Of a DNA stretch of 64,000 nucleotides, positions 19,014 through 28,832 are shown one piece after another. How positions within the stretch are numbered: the first letter of the stretch is position 1; every line of letters starts with the position of its first letter. The stretch covers positions 1-64,000 of the forward strand of contig NZ_SRLA01000003.1 in assembly GCF_004745825.1 (NCBI RefSeq), written 5' to 3'. Under the pieces are notes generated by a model. The model ran no database searches and was not told the origin of the DNA. It saw only the letters and a program-made list of their open reading frames with translations. Source of the stretch: Hymenobacter fodinae. Lineage in GTDB: Bacteria > Bacteroidota > Bacteroidia > Cytophagales > Hymenobacteraceae. The translations under genes were made by a program, and so were the position numbers.

Positions 19014-19652
19014 CTACTTGGTATTTCCCTTCAACCGCCGCTCAAATGCTGCCAGAAACAGGCCTACGTGGTAACCATCGGCCAAGCCGTGATGCACGTT
19101 GACGGAAACCGGCATCCAGGTGGCGCCATTTTCTTCGTAGAGTTGCCCGAAGGACAGTTTTGGGCAGCTGTCGGGATGCTGGAAGCTGCGAGCATGCGTG
19201 AGGCCGCTGAACCGGACCCACGGGAGAGCCGAGCAATGCAGCACATCGGGGCGCGCAGTAGACTCACTCAGGCGTAGGCCAGTACTGGTGCGCACGGCTT
19301 CCATTTCCGCAGTGGCCGCGGCCACGAAGTTCATAAGTTCATCGTGCTGCTCAATAAAGGAGAAGGAAAATGTATGATCCTCGCGGCCTAGCGTGGCTGA
19401 GGCGTGGACCCGGTCATACAAGAACACTTCCCCATTTTCAATGCGGGTACGAAACTCTGGCACCTCGTTGGCAGCCTGGACGGCGTGGTACAGGTAGTAC
19501 AGAAAAAATGAAACCCCTAGTCGCTTGGCTTCGGCCTGAGCGCCTGTACATTCCACCGGTGCCACCAACCCGAAGAACGGTTCATCGAAGGCGGAGAAGA
19601 AGGCAAAATGGTCGCGGCGGTTCCAGGTGGCTAAGTCGATGCGCTGTTTCAT
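19014..19652 (-). CDS. Chloramphenicol acetyltransferase (CAT) family protein
   Basis: 212 residues from the ATG at 19652, the usual CAT length; the open frame continues upstream to 19736 but overlaps the divergent gene. The catalytic motif HHGLADGYHVG near the C terminus supplies the general-base His and the Asp of the family (HHxxxDG). The N-terminal pattern RRDHFAFFSAFDEPFFG is also typical. It acetylates chloramphenicol or another small molecule as a trimer; chromosomal homologues do not always confer resistance. No mobile element or integron flanks it, so it is likely a resident gene. Confidence 0.85.
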   Translation of the reverse strand: MKQRIDLATWNRRDHFAFFSAFDEPFFGLVAPVECTGAQAEAKRLGVSFFLYYLYHAVQAANEVPEFRTRIENGEVFLYDRVHASATLGREDHTFSFSFIEQHDELMNFVAAATAEMEAVRTSTGLRLSESTARPDVLHCSALPWVRFSGLTHARSFQHPDSCPKLSFGQLYEENGATWMPVSVNVHHGLADGYHVGLFLAAFERRLKGNTK

Positions 19653-19667
19653 AGGCGCTAAGTTCGG

Positions 19668-19675
19668 TAACTTTG
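19668..19675 (+). promoter_or_regulatory. -7 promoter element of the HAD gene
   Basis: TAACTTTG, a perfect TAnnTTTG match, ends 46 bp before the ATG at 19722 and lies in the 69-bp divergent space shared with the CAT gene. Confidence 0.55.
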
Positions 19676-19721
19676 ATGCCTCGCGTAGCTTTTCTCGCGG
19701 TTTTCCCTGTTTCTCCGGCTT

Positions 19722-20417
19722 ATGTCCGCTCCCCATCTCATTGCCTTCGACGCCGACGACACGCTGTGGTCAAATCAGCCTCACTTCGATGAGGTTGAAG
19801 CCCGGCTATTTAACATCATGGCCCACTGTGGCGACCCCGACTACATCAGCCAGCATCTAAATGCGGTGCAGCGCGAAAACATGAAGCTATTTGGCTACGG
19901 GGCTAAGTCGTTTATGCTCTCCATGATTGAAACGGCCATTCAGCTCACCGAGGGGGCCGTCACGGGCGTTTATATCCAGCAGATTCTCGACATGGGCAAG
20001 GACTTACTCCGCTACCCCATCGAGCCGCTGCCCGGCGTAGTAGAAGTTCTGACAGAACTGCGCCAGCGCGGCCACCGCCTCATGGTGCTCACGAAAGGCG
20101 ACCTGTTTGATCAGGAAAGCAAAATTGCCCGGTCTGGCCTAGGCGATTATTTTGATCACGTGGAGATTGTCAGCGAAAAAGACGAGGCTACCTACCAGCG
20201 CCTGCTCACCCGCTACAGCGCCCAGCCGGAGACCTTCTGCATGATTGGCAATTCTCTCAAATCCGATATTATTCCGATAGCTCGCCTGGGCTTTCGCTCA
20301 GTACACGTTCCCTACCACGCCACTTGGATATTCGAGCGAGTAGATCCTGAAACGCTGACTGGCCTAGAGTTCCACAAAGTAGATGATCTGCGGGAAGTCT
20401 TGACCTACTTGCCCTAG
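19722..20417 (+). CDS. HAD-superfamily hydrolase
   Basis: 231 residues. HAD motif I is IAFDADDTLW (nucleophile Asp near 10, acid Asp near 12). A helical cap (about 20-100) follows, then motif II MVLTKGD, a motif III lysine, and motif IV IGNSLKSDIIPIARLG. Cytosolic phosphatase of unknown substrate. FDADDTLW with a C1-type cap is common among nucleotidase-like and phosphoglycolate phosphatase-like members. It is single and divergent from the CAT gene. Confidence 0.85.
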   Translation: MSAPHLIAFDADDTLWSNQPHFDEVEARLFNIMAHCGDPDYISQHLNAVQRENMKLFGYGAKSFMLSMIETAIQLTEGAVTGVYIQQILDMGKDLLRYPIEPLPGVVEVLTELRQRGHRLMVLTKGDLFDQESKIARSGLGDYFDHVEIVSEKDEATYQRLLTRYSAQPETFCMIGNSLKSDIIPIARLGFRSVHVPYHATWIFERVDPETLTGLEFHKVDDLREVLTYLP

Positions 20418-20562
20418 CGGTGAATAAGTAGTTGAGTGAATTCATTTAGCTCAACTGATGCTGTTCAACCCATAATAAATTGGCATTAGTCACCTCACTC
20501 ATTTACTCAATTACTGATACACTCCTACCCCTGCCATTCTGTCATTTTCGGCTTAAAAACGT

Positions 20563-20570
20563 TACCTTTG
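20563..20570 (+). promoter_or_regulatory. miaB -7 promoter element
   Basis: TACCTTTG ends 43 bp before the miaB ATG at 20614. The preceding gap (20418-20560) contains no gene. Confidence 0.6.
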
Positions 20571-20613
20571 CTGTTCTCTGAACTGTGAAGCTGACGCCCG
20601 CGACGCCTTTCGT

Positions 20614-22074
20614 ATGTCCCAACCGCTGATTACCCTCGACTTTCTTGATACTCCTGCCCTGCCTACTCCATCGGTAGAGGCAAGCACGCACGCACACGAG
20701 CCCTCGGGCGAAGTGCGCGTAAGCCCAGCTACCCGCACCGGCCGTAAGCGCAAACTCTACATTGAGAGCTACGGCTGCCAAATGAATTTCTCTGATTCTG
20801 AAATCGTGTCGAGCATCTTGTTTGAACAAGGCTTCGACACGACTGAGCAACTAGAAGGCGCTGATCTGGTGCTGCTTAATACCTGCTCCATTCGGGAGAA
20901 AGCCGAGCAAACGGTGCGCATGCGCCTGGCTCAGATCAATGGGCACAAACGGCGTAACCCCGGCCTGCTGGTGGGCGTGCTGGGCTGCATGGCCGAGCGT
21001 CTGAAAAGCAAGTTTCTGGAGGAGGAAAAATTAGTGGACCTAGTAGTGGGACCCGATGCGTATCGCGACCTGCCCCAACTGATTCAGCAAGTGGATGGTG
21101 GCCAAAAGGCCGTAAACGTGCTGCTGAGCCGTGAGGAAACTTACGCCGACATCACGCCGGTGCGCCTGAACTCAAATGGCATTACGGCCTTTATTAGCAT
21201 CATGCGCGGCTGCGACAACATGTGCTCCTTCTGCGTGGTGCCCTTCACCCGAGGCCGGGAGCGTAGCCGCGACGCGCACAGCATCGTGCAGGAAGCCCGC
21301 GACTTAGTAGCTCAAGGCTATAAGGAAATTACGCTTCTAGGCCAGAACGTTGATTCTTACAAATGGGCTTCGGAAGATGGCTTAGAGCACGTAAACTTTG
21401 CCCAGCTGCTAGAACAGGTGGCCCTGGTAAGCCCTGAGCTGCGCGTGCGTTTCTCCACTTCCCACCCCAAAGACATCACCGACGAAGTGCTCCATACGAT
21501 GGCGCGCTACGAGAATATCTGCAAGTACATTCACCTGCCCGCTCAAAGCGGTAACTCGCGGGTGCTCAAACTAATGAACCGCACCTACGACCGGCCGTGG
21601 TACGAGGAGCGCGTGAAAGCCATTCGCCGTATCCTCGGCGACGACTGTGGCATTAGCACCGATATGATTGCGGGCTTCTGCTCTGAAACGGAAGAGGAAC
21701 ATCAGGACACTCTGAGCCTGATGGATTTGGTGCGTTACGATATGGCCTACATGTTCTTCTACTCGGAGCGCCCTGGTACCCTGGCCGCCCGCAAGCTGGA
21801 AGACGATATTCCGTTGGAAGTAAAGAAGCGCCGCCTGGCCGAAATCATTGACCTGCAGCGTGAGCACAGCCGCGTGCGTAACCAGCGCGCTGTGGGCCGT
21901 GTGCACCGCGTGCTAGTAGAAAACTTCTCGAAGCGTTCTGATGAGCACCTGAGCGGCCGCAACAGCCAGAACCAGGTCGTAATCTTCCCGAAGAAACACT
22001 ACAAGAAGGGCGACTACGTGGATGTGCTCGTGCACGAGGCTACCACAAACACGTTGCTCGGCGAGGCGATATAA
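20614..22074 (+). CDS. miaB: tRNA-2-methylthio-N6-dimethylallyladenosine synthase MiaB
   Basis: Radical-SAM methylthiotransferase making ms2i6A37 in tRNAs reading UNN codons. 486 residues: a poorly conserved 45-residue lead, UPF0004 cysteines C55 ([10 protein letters not shown]), C91 (NTCSIREKA) and C125 (GCMAERL), radical-SAM C200, C204 and C207 (CDNMCSFC), and a TRAM domain over the last 65 residues. The signature [11 protein letters not shown] separates it from MtaB. Its product is the substrate of MiaE (9.4 kb). In many Bacteroidota it precedes the sigma-54 activator and lptE exactly as here. Confidence 0.95.
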   Translation: MSQPLITLDFLDTPALPTPSVEASTHAHEPSGEVRVSPATRTGRKRKLYIESYGCQMNFSDSEIVSSILFEQGFDTTEQLEGADLVLLNTCSIREKAEQTVRMRLAQINGHKRRNPGLLVGVLGCMAERLKSKFLEEEKLVDLVVGPDAYRDLPQLIQQVDGGQKAVNVLLSREETYADITPVRLNSNGITAFISIMRGCDNMCSFCVVPFTRGRERSRDAHSIVQEARDLVAQGYKEITLLGQNVDSYKWASEDGLEHVNFAQLLEQVALVSPELRVRFSTSHPKDITDEVLHTMARYENICKYIHLPAQSGNSRVLKLMNRTYDRPWYEERVKAIRRILGDDCGISTDMIAGFCSETEEEHQDTLSLMDLVRYDMAYMFFYSERPGTLAARKLEDDIPLEVKKRRLAEIIDLQREHSRVRNQRAVGRVHRVLVENFSKRSDEHLSGRNSQNQVVIFPKKHYKKGDYVDVLVHEATTNTLLGEAI

Positions 22075-22080
22075 TTTCTT

Positions 22081-22177
22081 GTCATCCTGACCTTTCGCAG
22101 GGCGTTGTTTCGTAAAAGTGAGTGCCGTAGCAGCGGCCTGCTTTCTCCTAACAGACTCCTCGTTAGCTCAGGATGAC
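22081..22177. repeat. REP-like element with terminal inverted repeat
   Basis: Begins GTCATCCTGA (22081-22090) and ends with the exact reverse complement (22168-22177). This resembles short dispersed intergenic repeats of Hymenobacter-like genomes whose ends read GTCATCCTGA. It lies between miaB and the sigma-54 activator. A second gap (26212-26311) has similar but weaker TGTCAT...ATGACA ends. Confidence 0.45.
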
Positions 22178-22248
22178 GTGTTTATTCTGCGTTCCTCAAA
22201 ATAAAAGCCCGCGCTTTTCGTCTTCCACACGAAAACCCACTTCCGACC

Positions 22249-23586
22249 TTGACTCCTTCCGAAATACAATCTATCAAGCAGCGCTTTGGCATCATCGGTA
22301 ATGCTCCGTCGCTGAACTATGCCATTCAGGTAGCAGCCCAAGTGGCTCCTACCGACATGACCGTGCTCATTACCGGCGAGAGTGGTTCTGGTAAAGAATC
22401 GTTTTCCAAGATCATTCACGCCCTTTCCCCCCGCAAGCATGGGCAGTTTATTGCCATCAACTGCGGGGCTATTCCGGAAGGCACCATCGATTCGGAGCTA
22501 TTTGGTCACGAAAAGGGCTCTTTTACCGGCGCTCAGGAGGCTCGTAAAGGCTACTTTGAGGTAACCAACGGCGGTACCATCTTCCTAGATGAAATTGGGG
22601 AAATGCCCTTGGGTACCCAGGCCCGCCTGCTACGGGTGCTGGAAAACGGTGAATTTATCCGGGTGGGTTCTTCGAAAGTACAGAAGACAGATGTGCGGGT
22701 AGTGGCTGCTACCAATGTAAATTTGCTGGACGCGGTGCGTGAAGGACGCTTCCGAGAAGACCTGTATTATCGCCTCAACACGGTGCCAATTACGGTTCCA
22801 CCATTACGTGAACGAGACGATGATATCTACTTACTATTTAGAAAGTTTGCCACGGATTTTGCCGACCGCTACCGGGTAAAGCCCGTAACGCTTACGCCGG
22901 ACGCCGTGCAGGAATTACAACGGTTCCGCTTTCCGGGCAACATTCGCCAGCTCAAGAACGTGGCCGAGCAGATGTCGGTGCTGGAGACGGACCGGGAGGT
23001 GGATGCCCGCCGCCTGCGCCAGTACTTGCCCGCTGATCAGAGCAGCCGCTTGCCCATGCTAGTGCACGCCGCCGGCAGCGCCACCGACGGGGCCGGCAAC
23101 GCCTACTCTGAGCGCGACCTGCTCTACAAAGTGCTCTTCGACATGCGCCGCGACATGACGGACCTGAAGAAGCTTGTCTTGGATATGGCGGCTGGTCAGC
23201 GCCCCCAGGAAACCCAGGAGCTGCTGCGTCAAAACAGCCACCTGTTCAATAACCTAAGCGTAGGAGTAGCGCCCTACGATAATGGCCCAGCCGCTAGGCC
23301 ACTTCGCCAGCCCGCCCCTGATGGCCCACCCAACGAGTACATTCTTAGTCCGCGTGACCTAGAGGTAGATGATGCCACTGAGTACGAAGACGAGGCTCAC
23401 CGCGTGGAGGACATCACCCACGAAACAGAGGAGGAAACCTTGTCTCTGGAGGCGAAGGAGAAGGAAATGATCATCAAAGCGCTGAAGAAGCACCACAATA
23501 AGCGGAAGTATGCCGCTCATGACTTGGGTATTTCAGAACGCACGCTCTATCGCAAACTAAAGCAATATGACCTTGAACAAGCGTAG
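22249..23586 (+). CDS. Sigma-54-dependent transcriptional activator
   Basis: 445 residues from TTG 22249, chosen because the SIKQRFGIIGNAPSLNYA lead matches the usual start of this Bacteroidota family. There is no receiver domain. The AAA+ domain occupies about 12-260: Walker A GESGSGKES, the sigma-54 contact loop GSFTGA, Walker B GGTIFLDEIGEM and the arginine-finger region. A variable acidic linker (about 265-400) follows, then a Fis-type helix-turn-helix (NKRKYAAHDLGISERTLYRKL). It overlaps lptE by 20 bp, so both are co-translated and the regulator may control envelope functions. Confidence 0.88.
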   Translation: MTPSEIQSIKQRFGIIGNAPSLNYAIQVAAQVAPTDMTVLITGESGSGKESFSKIIHALSPRKHGQFIAINCGAIPEGTIDSELFGHEKGSFTGAQEARKGYFEVTNGGTIFLDEIGEMPLGTQARLLRVLENGEFIRVGSSKVQKTDVRVVAATNVNLLDAVREGRFREDLYYRLNTVPITVPPLRERDDDIYLLFRKFATDFADRYRVKPVTLTPDAVQELQRFRFPGNIRQLKNVAEQMSVLETDREVDARRLRQYLPADQSSRLPMLVHAAGSATDGAGNAYSERDLLYKVLFDMRRDMTDLKKLVLDMAAGQRPQETQELLRQNSHLFNNLSVGVAPYDNGPAARPLRQPAPDGPPNEYILSPRDLEVDDATEYEDEAHRVEDITHETEEETLSLEAKEKEMIIKALKKHHNKRKYAAHDLGISERTLYRKLKQYDLEQA

Positions 23587-24109
23587 TGCCGGGGCTCCCT
23601 TTTGGCTGCTGAGTTGCTTTTTGCTGCTTTTAGCTCTGGGCGGCTGCAAGGTGTATTCCTTTAGCGGCACCAATATTTTGCCAGAGGTAAAAACCATTTC
23701 CATCGCCACGTTTCAAAACAACGCCAACAACGGTCCATCGTTTTTGGCACAGCGCTTCACTGAAGATTTCAAGGATTACTTTCAGCGCAATACCACACTT
23801 AAGCAACAGGCCCGCGATGGCGACCTACAGTTTGACGGTCAGATCATTGCCTTCGATTTCGCACCGGCCGCAATTCAGCAACAGAACAACCAGGACGTAG
23901 CCGGGGTCAACCGCCTAACCATTCAGGTGCGCGTGCGATACACCAACACTAAGGACCCTAAGCAGGACTTCGAGCAGACCTTTCAAAGCACCCGCGACTT
24001 CCCCGCCACGCGTGATATTTCCAGCATCAACAATGACCCTGCAGCCCTGCGCGAAGTATTCCGCAACATCATTACCGATGTCTTTAATAAATCGGTGGCC
24101 AACTGGTAA
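23567..24109 (+). CDS. lptE: LPS-assembly lipoprotein LptE
   Basis: 180-residue lipoprotein with signal peptide and lipobox (LLALGGC near residue 27). The mature LptE domain is recognised by VYSFSGTNILPEVKTISIATF and the later RFTEDFKDYFQRNT. It partners LptD in delivering LPS to the outer leaflet. The ATG at 23567 overlaps the activator stop by 20 bp. Its place between the sigma-54 activator and secG is conserved in Bacteroidota, which supports the call. Confidence 0.88.
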   Translation: MTLNKRSAGAPFWLLSCFLLLLALGGCKVYSFSGTNILPEVKTISIATFQNNANNGPSFLAQRFTEDFKDYFQRNTTLKQQARDGDLQFDGQIIAFDFAPAAIQQQNNQDVAGVNRLTIQVRVRYTNTKDPKQDFEQTFQSTRDFPATRDISSINNDPAALREVFRNIITDVFNKSVANW

Positions 24110-24243
24110 GTAGCGCTTCTCTGAATAAATTGATGCACTTTTGCCGCCCCTAGGCCAGTACCTACTACCTAGTTTATTGCCGTGCTCTCTGGTTTTGGAG
24201 CCGCACTGGCCTAGCCGTTTACCACATCAGCTCATCTATTCCT

Positions 24244-25734
24244 ATGACCCGCGCGTCGCTTTTACAGATACTGGACCACGTGAGCGAGATTTCGGACGCC
24301 GAAATCCGGGAGCTGGAACAGTTGGCGGCCGCCTTCCCCTACTGTCAGACGGCACACATCCTGCTAGCTAAAGCTGCTCACGATCGAGGCAGCATGTTGG
24401 CTAGCCAGCGCCTGCGCCGCGCCGCTACCTACGCTACCAATCGAGAGTTACTGCGCCAACTGCTAGAACAGCCCGCACCGGCCGCTCAGAGCGTTACAAC
24501 AGCGCTACCCGAATCTGTTGCTTTTGCTACCACCCCGACCGTTCCGGCAGAAACAATCGAAGAAAGTCAACCTAGCGAAACGGGTGCTCAGGAGCCAACC
24601 GCAGAATTGCTGGATGTTTCGGACTCAGTAAGCACGCTTCTTTCAAAGGAAGAAGCTGCCCAGAATCTTGCTGATGAGACTGACTCGCAGGCTACACCAG
24701 AAGAGGATTTTACGGCTCAGGAAGAGAGTATTGCGGCATTACTTCCCGATAATCCTGCGCTTCACGAAGTAGTATCACCGGAAGCATCACCAGTAGCATC
24801 TACCGTATTAGATAGCTCGGCTGAGGATTCGCTGCACTTGACTGAGGCAGAAAAAGCGCCGGTTTTGCTCAATACGCCAGCTATTCCTGTAGCACATGAG
24901 GAATTTGAGGTACCGCAAGAAAACCTCACTACTGCCACTGATATACCTCAACTGCTACAGGCAGAAAGTTCTGCGGAACCACTTGTGGCCGATGAAGGTG
25001 TGCAGACAAACTATATACAGCCTACTCCCGAGGCTGATGCTGCAGAACTTCCTGCCTCTACCGGTCTAGTAGAAACGGAAGCAAGAGACCAGACGCTGGT
25101 TGAGGATTTGCTTCCACCGATGGCTCCTCCCATCCGTCCCCCGGCTAATGCGGGCATTTCACGGTTCGAGTTTGACTTGGTGGAGCCTGCTTTGCCTACT
25201 CCTTCAGCTTATCAGTTACCTGGCTTAGAAGATGAGGCCGAAGAGGAGAACTTCCCCTTGCCTACCCTTTCCAAACCCGCCCCGCCGGCTTTTCATGCCG
25301 ACGAAGACCTGGGCTACGCGCTAGGAGCTGGCAGTCGACTGGGATATGACCTGCAGCCCCGCGACGGATACACGCTAGATCTACCCCTGGATTCGTTCTT
25401 CGAGCCCGACGCCTTGCTACTCGCCCATATTGCAGCCAGTCGCCCGAAACCTACCAAGTCGTCTATTGATTTAATCAACCGCTTCCTGAAAACACAGCCC
25501 CGCATCAAGACGCCGGCCACTGATAGTGCCCCGGCCGATGAGCAAGCTGATTTGTCGGTGCGGAGCACCCAGGCTGCCCCGGCCATAGCGTCGGAAAGCC
25601 TCGCCAAAATCATGGTTAAGCAGGGCAAAATCGACAAAGCCATTGAAATATATGAGCGGTTGATGCAGCGCCAGCCAGAAAAAAAGGCGTACTTTGCCGA
25701 TCAAATTCAACACCTGAAACAACCTTCAGCTTAG
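24244..25734 (+). CDS. Acidic Pro-rich protein with N- and C-terminal TPR-like segments
   Basis: 496 residues. Residues 1-75 are helical (LEQLAAAFPYCQTAHILLAK) and typical of a Bacteroidota family found next to lptE. A long acidic, Ala/Glu/Pro-rich low-complexity middle (about 80-370) follows. The C-terminal 50 residues hold a TPR-like pair (SLAKIMVKQGKIDKAIEIYE). No signal peptide. The stop is directly followed by the secG start with no spacer, so the two are translationally coupled. Function unknown; the TPR ends suggest a scaffold. Confidence 0.75.
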   Translation: MTRASLLQILDHVSEISDAEIRELEQLAAAFPYCQTAHILLAKAAHDRGSMLASQRLRRAATYATNRELLRQLLEQPAPAAQSVTTALPESVAFATTPTVPAETIEESQPSETGAQEPTAELLDVSDSVSTLLSKEEAAQNLADETDSQATPEEDFTAQEESIAALLPDNPALHEVVSPEASPVASTVLDSSAEDSLHLTEAEKAPVLLNTPAIPVAHEEFEVPQENLTTATDIPQLLQAESSAEPLVADEGVQTNYIQPTPEADAAELPASTGLVETEARDQTLVEDLLPPMAPPIRPPANAGISRFEFDLVEPALPTPSAYQLPGLEDEAEEENFPLPTLSKPAPPAFHADEDLGYALGAGSRLGYDLQPRDGYTLDLPLDSFFEPDALLLAHIAASRPKPTKSSIDLINRFLKTQPRIKTPATDSAPADEQADLSVRSTQAAPAIASESLAKIMVKQGKIDKAIEIYERLMQRQPEKKAYFADQIQHLKQPSA

Positions 25735-26148
25735 ATGTACATCACCCTTGTTGTTCTGATTCTTTTTGTTTGCTTGTTGCTAGGCCTAGTAGTACTGGCC
25801 CAGAACCCCAAAGGCGGCGGGATTTCCAGCCAGTTTGGCGCGGGTGGTGCCGCACAGCTGATGGGCGTTAAGCGTACCGGCGACTTGCTGGAGCGCCTGA
25901 CCTGGGGGTTGGCCATTGCCCTGATCGTGCTGAGCCTGGGTACTCACGTAGTTGGTGGCGCTGGTACGGGCCCCGTACGTAGCGTAAACCAGCAGAAAGC
26001 ACTCGAAACTCGTATTCCGGCTACTCCTGCTCCCGTAGGCCCCGGTGCTCCTGGCACTACAGTTCCGGGCGCAACTGCTCCTAGCGCGGCTCCAGCCACT
26101 GCTCCTGCTGCCCCTGGACAACAGCCCGCCTCTACGCCGGCTCAATAG
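25735..26148 (+). CDS. secG: Preprotein translocase subunit SecG
   Basis: 137 residues. Two membrane helices (about 2-22 and 54-74) flank the loop LAQNPKGGGISSQFGAGGAAQLMG, the diagnostic SecG segment. A 55-residue Ala/Pro-rich C-terminal tail is longer than in most SecG proteins. Part of the SecYEG channel in the inner membrane. Starts immediately after the preceding stop codon and ends before a terminator. Confidence 0.93.
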   Translation: MYITLVVLILFVCLLLGLVVLAQNPKGGGISSQFGAGGAAQLMGVKRTGDLLERLTWGLAIALIVLSLGTHVVGGAGTGPVRSVNQQKALETRIPATPAPVGPGAPGTTVPGATAPSAAPATAPAAPGQQPASTPAQ

Positions 26149-26178
26149 CTTTCTGTAAGCTTACAGTATTCTTTATTG

Positions 26179-26211
26179 TAGTGGCTCCTAACTGGGAGCC
26201 ACTATTTTTTT
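26179..26211 (+). terminator. secG terminator
   Basis: AGTGGCTCC/GGAGCCACT stem followed by T7, 31 bp after the secG stop. Confidence 0.85.
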
Positions 26212-26455
26212 GTCATCTTCCAACCCTGCAGCTTGCTCGGCGTAAAGCGAGCCGACACCCGAGTTCTAGCTTCCAAGCGGCATTTTGTCGGCGAATTGTG
26301 CAGTATGACACGTCTGGCAGTCTTTGGTAGGAAATCCTGACGGAAAAGTTCCCACTTAGCATCCATTATGTCAGGTTTTGCAGGGCTGGCACAGGAAGTG
26401 TAGCACGGTCGTCACCCTCTTACTACAAGTAAACCTTTCAACCAAAACGTACAAT
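26212..26455. promoter_or_regulatory. groES upstream region
   Basis: No gene is present between the secG terminator and groES. The groESL promoter must lie here, but I cannot assign a clean TAnnTTTG box, and no CIRCE repeat (TTAGCACTC with its inverted copy) is visible, so HrcA control through the classical operator is not supported. Confidence 0.4.
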
Positions 26456-26746
26456 ATGTCGCTTAGCATCAAACCGCTGGCTGACCGCGTAATCATCGCG
26501 CCGGCCGCCGCCGAGGAAAAAACCAAATCGGGCATCATCATCCCCGACACGGCTAAGGAAAAACCCCAGCGTGGCGAAGTAGTAGCCGTAGGTGAAGGCA
26601 AAGTGGCCGACAACGGTACCACCATCAAGCCGCAGGTGAAAGCCGGCGACCAGGTGCTGTATGGTAAGTATGCTGGTACCGAGATTACCGTGGACGGCCA
26701 AGACTACCTCATCATGAAGGAGTCGGACATCTTCGCCGTTCTGTAA
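26456..26746 (+). CDS. groES: Co-chaperonin GroES
   Basis: 96 residues, the standard length. Starts [17 protein letters not shown], contains the mobile-loop region [19 protein letters not shown] (about 17-35), and ends [13 protein letters not shown]. It caps the GroEL ring and closes the folding chamber. ATG 26456 chosen over an upstream in-frame TTG because it begins the family homology. Followed by groEL after 42 bp. Confidence 0.97.
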   Translation: MSLSIKPLADRVIIAPAAAEEKTKSGIIIPDTAKEKPQRGEVVAVGEGKVADNGTTIKPQVKAGDQVLYGKYAGTEITVDGQDYLIMKESDIFAVL

Positions 26747-26767
26747 GCTACTTCCACCCCTCTCTGA

Positions 26768-28435
<1,668 letters not shown>

Positions 28436-28457
28436 GATCAGCCGTCTGGCGCCTCAC

Positions 28458-28517
28458 AGGCCTAGAACAAAAAAGCCCCGCTGGATTAGTCCAGCGGGGC
28501 TTTTTTGTTCTAGGCCT
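28458..28517 (+). terminator. groEL terminator with embedded CTAGGCCT ends
   Basis: Perfect 28-bp inverted repeat (28458-28485 and 28490-28517, loop of 4). The GCCCCGCTGGA core is followed by T6. The outermost 8 bp of each arm are AGGCCTAG / CTAGGCCT, the motif overrepresented in this genome. Confidence 0.92.
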
Positions 28518-28777
28518 ATTGAGACGTTCTTATGTGTCAACAAGTATTGTCCGGCCATGCTACGCCCTACCCCCCTATTACATACCTATTGGTAACTACC
28601 TATGAATTCAGATTGAGGAATGCACTTGGCTTTAGAATAGTGAATTACACCTCGCGCATGCAAGTAGTCCGGATTCGGTATAATCACGGGGGATAATTTA
28701 TTGGCAATAGGTGGCGGTAGAAATGTGCGAATGCCGCTCCCTATTACTGGTTGCCCTGCAGCCTATTCGAGCCATAC
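28518..28777. other. 260-bp gap without a gene
   Basis: Lies between two terminators of convergent genes. No frame, repeat or RNA recognised. Confidence 0.4.
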
Positions 28778-28816
28778 AAAAAGCGCCCAGCTGAGTAGCT
28801 CAACTGGGCGCTTTTT
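28778..28816. terminator. Terminator of the POT transporter gene
   Basis: AAAAAGCGCCCAG...CTGGGCGCTTTTT hairpin with 18-bp arms (one mismatch), 17 bp from the end of the minus-strand transporter gene and symmetric enough to work in both directions. Confidence 0.85.
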
Positions 28817-28832
28817 ACTATTTGTTTATGAC

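Noticed and set aside
26212..26455. CIRCE operator before groES
   Set aside because: No TTAGCACTC with an inverted copy at the expected spacing was found.
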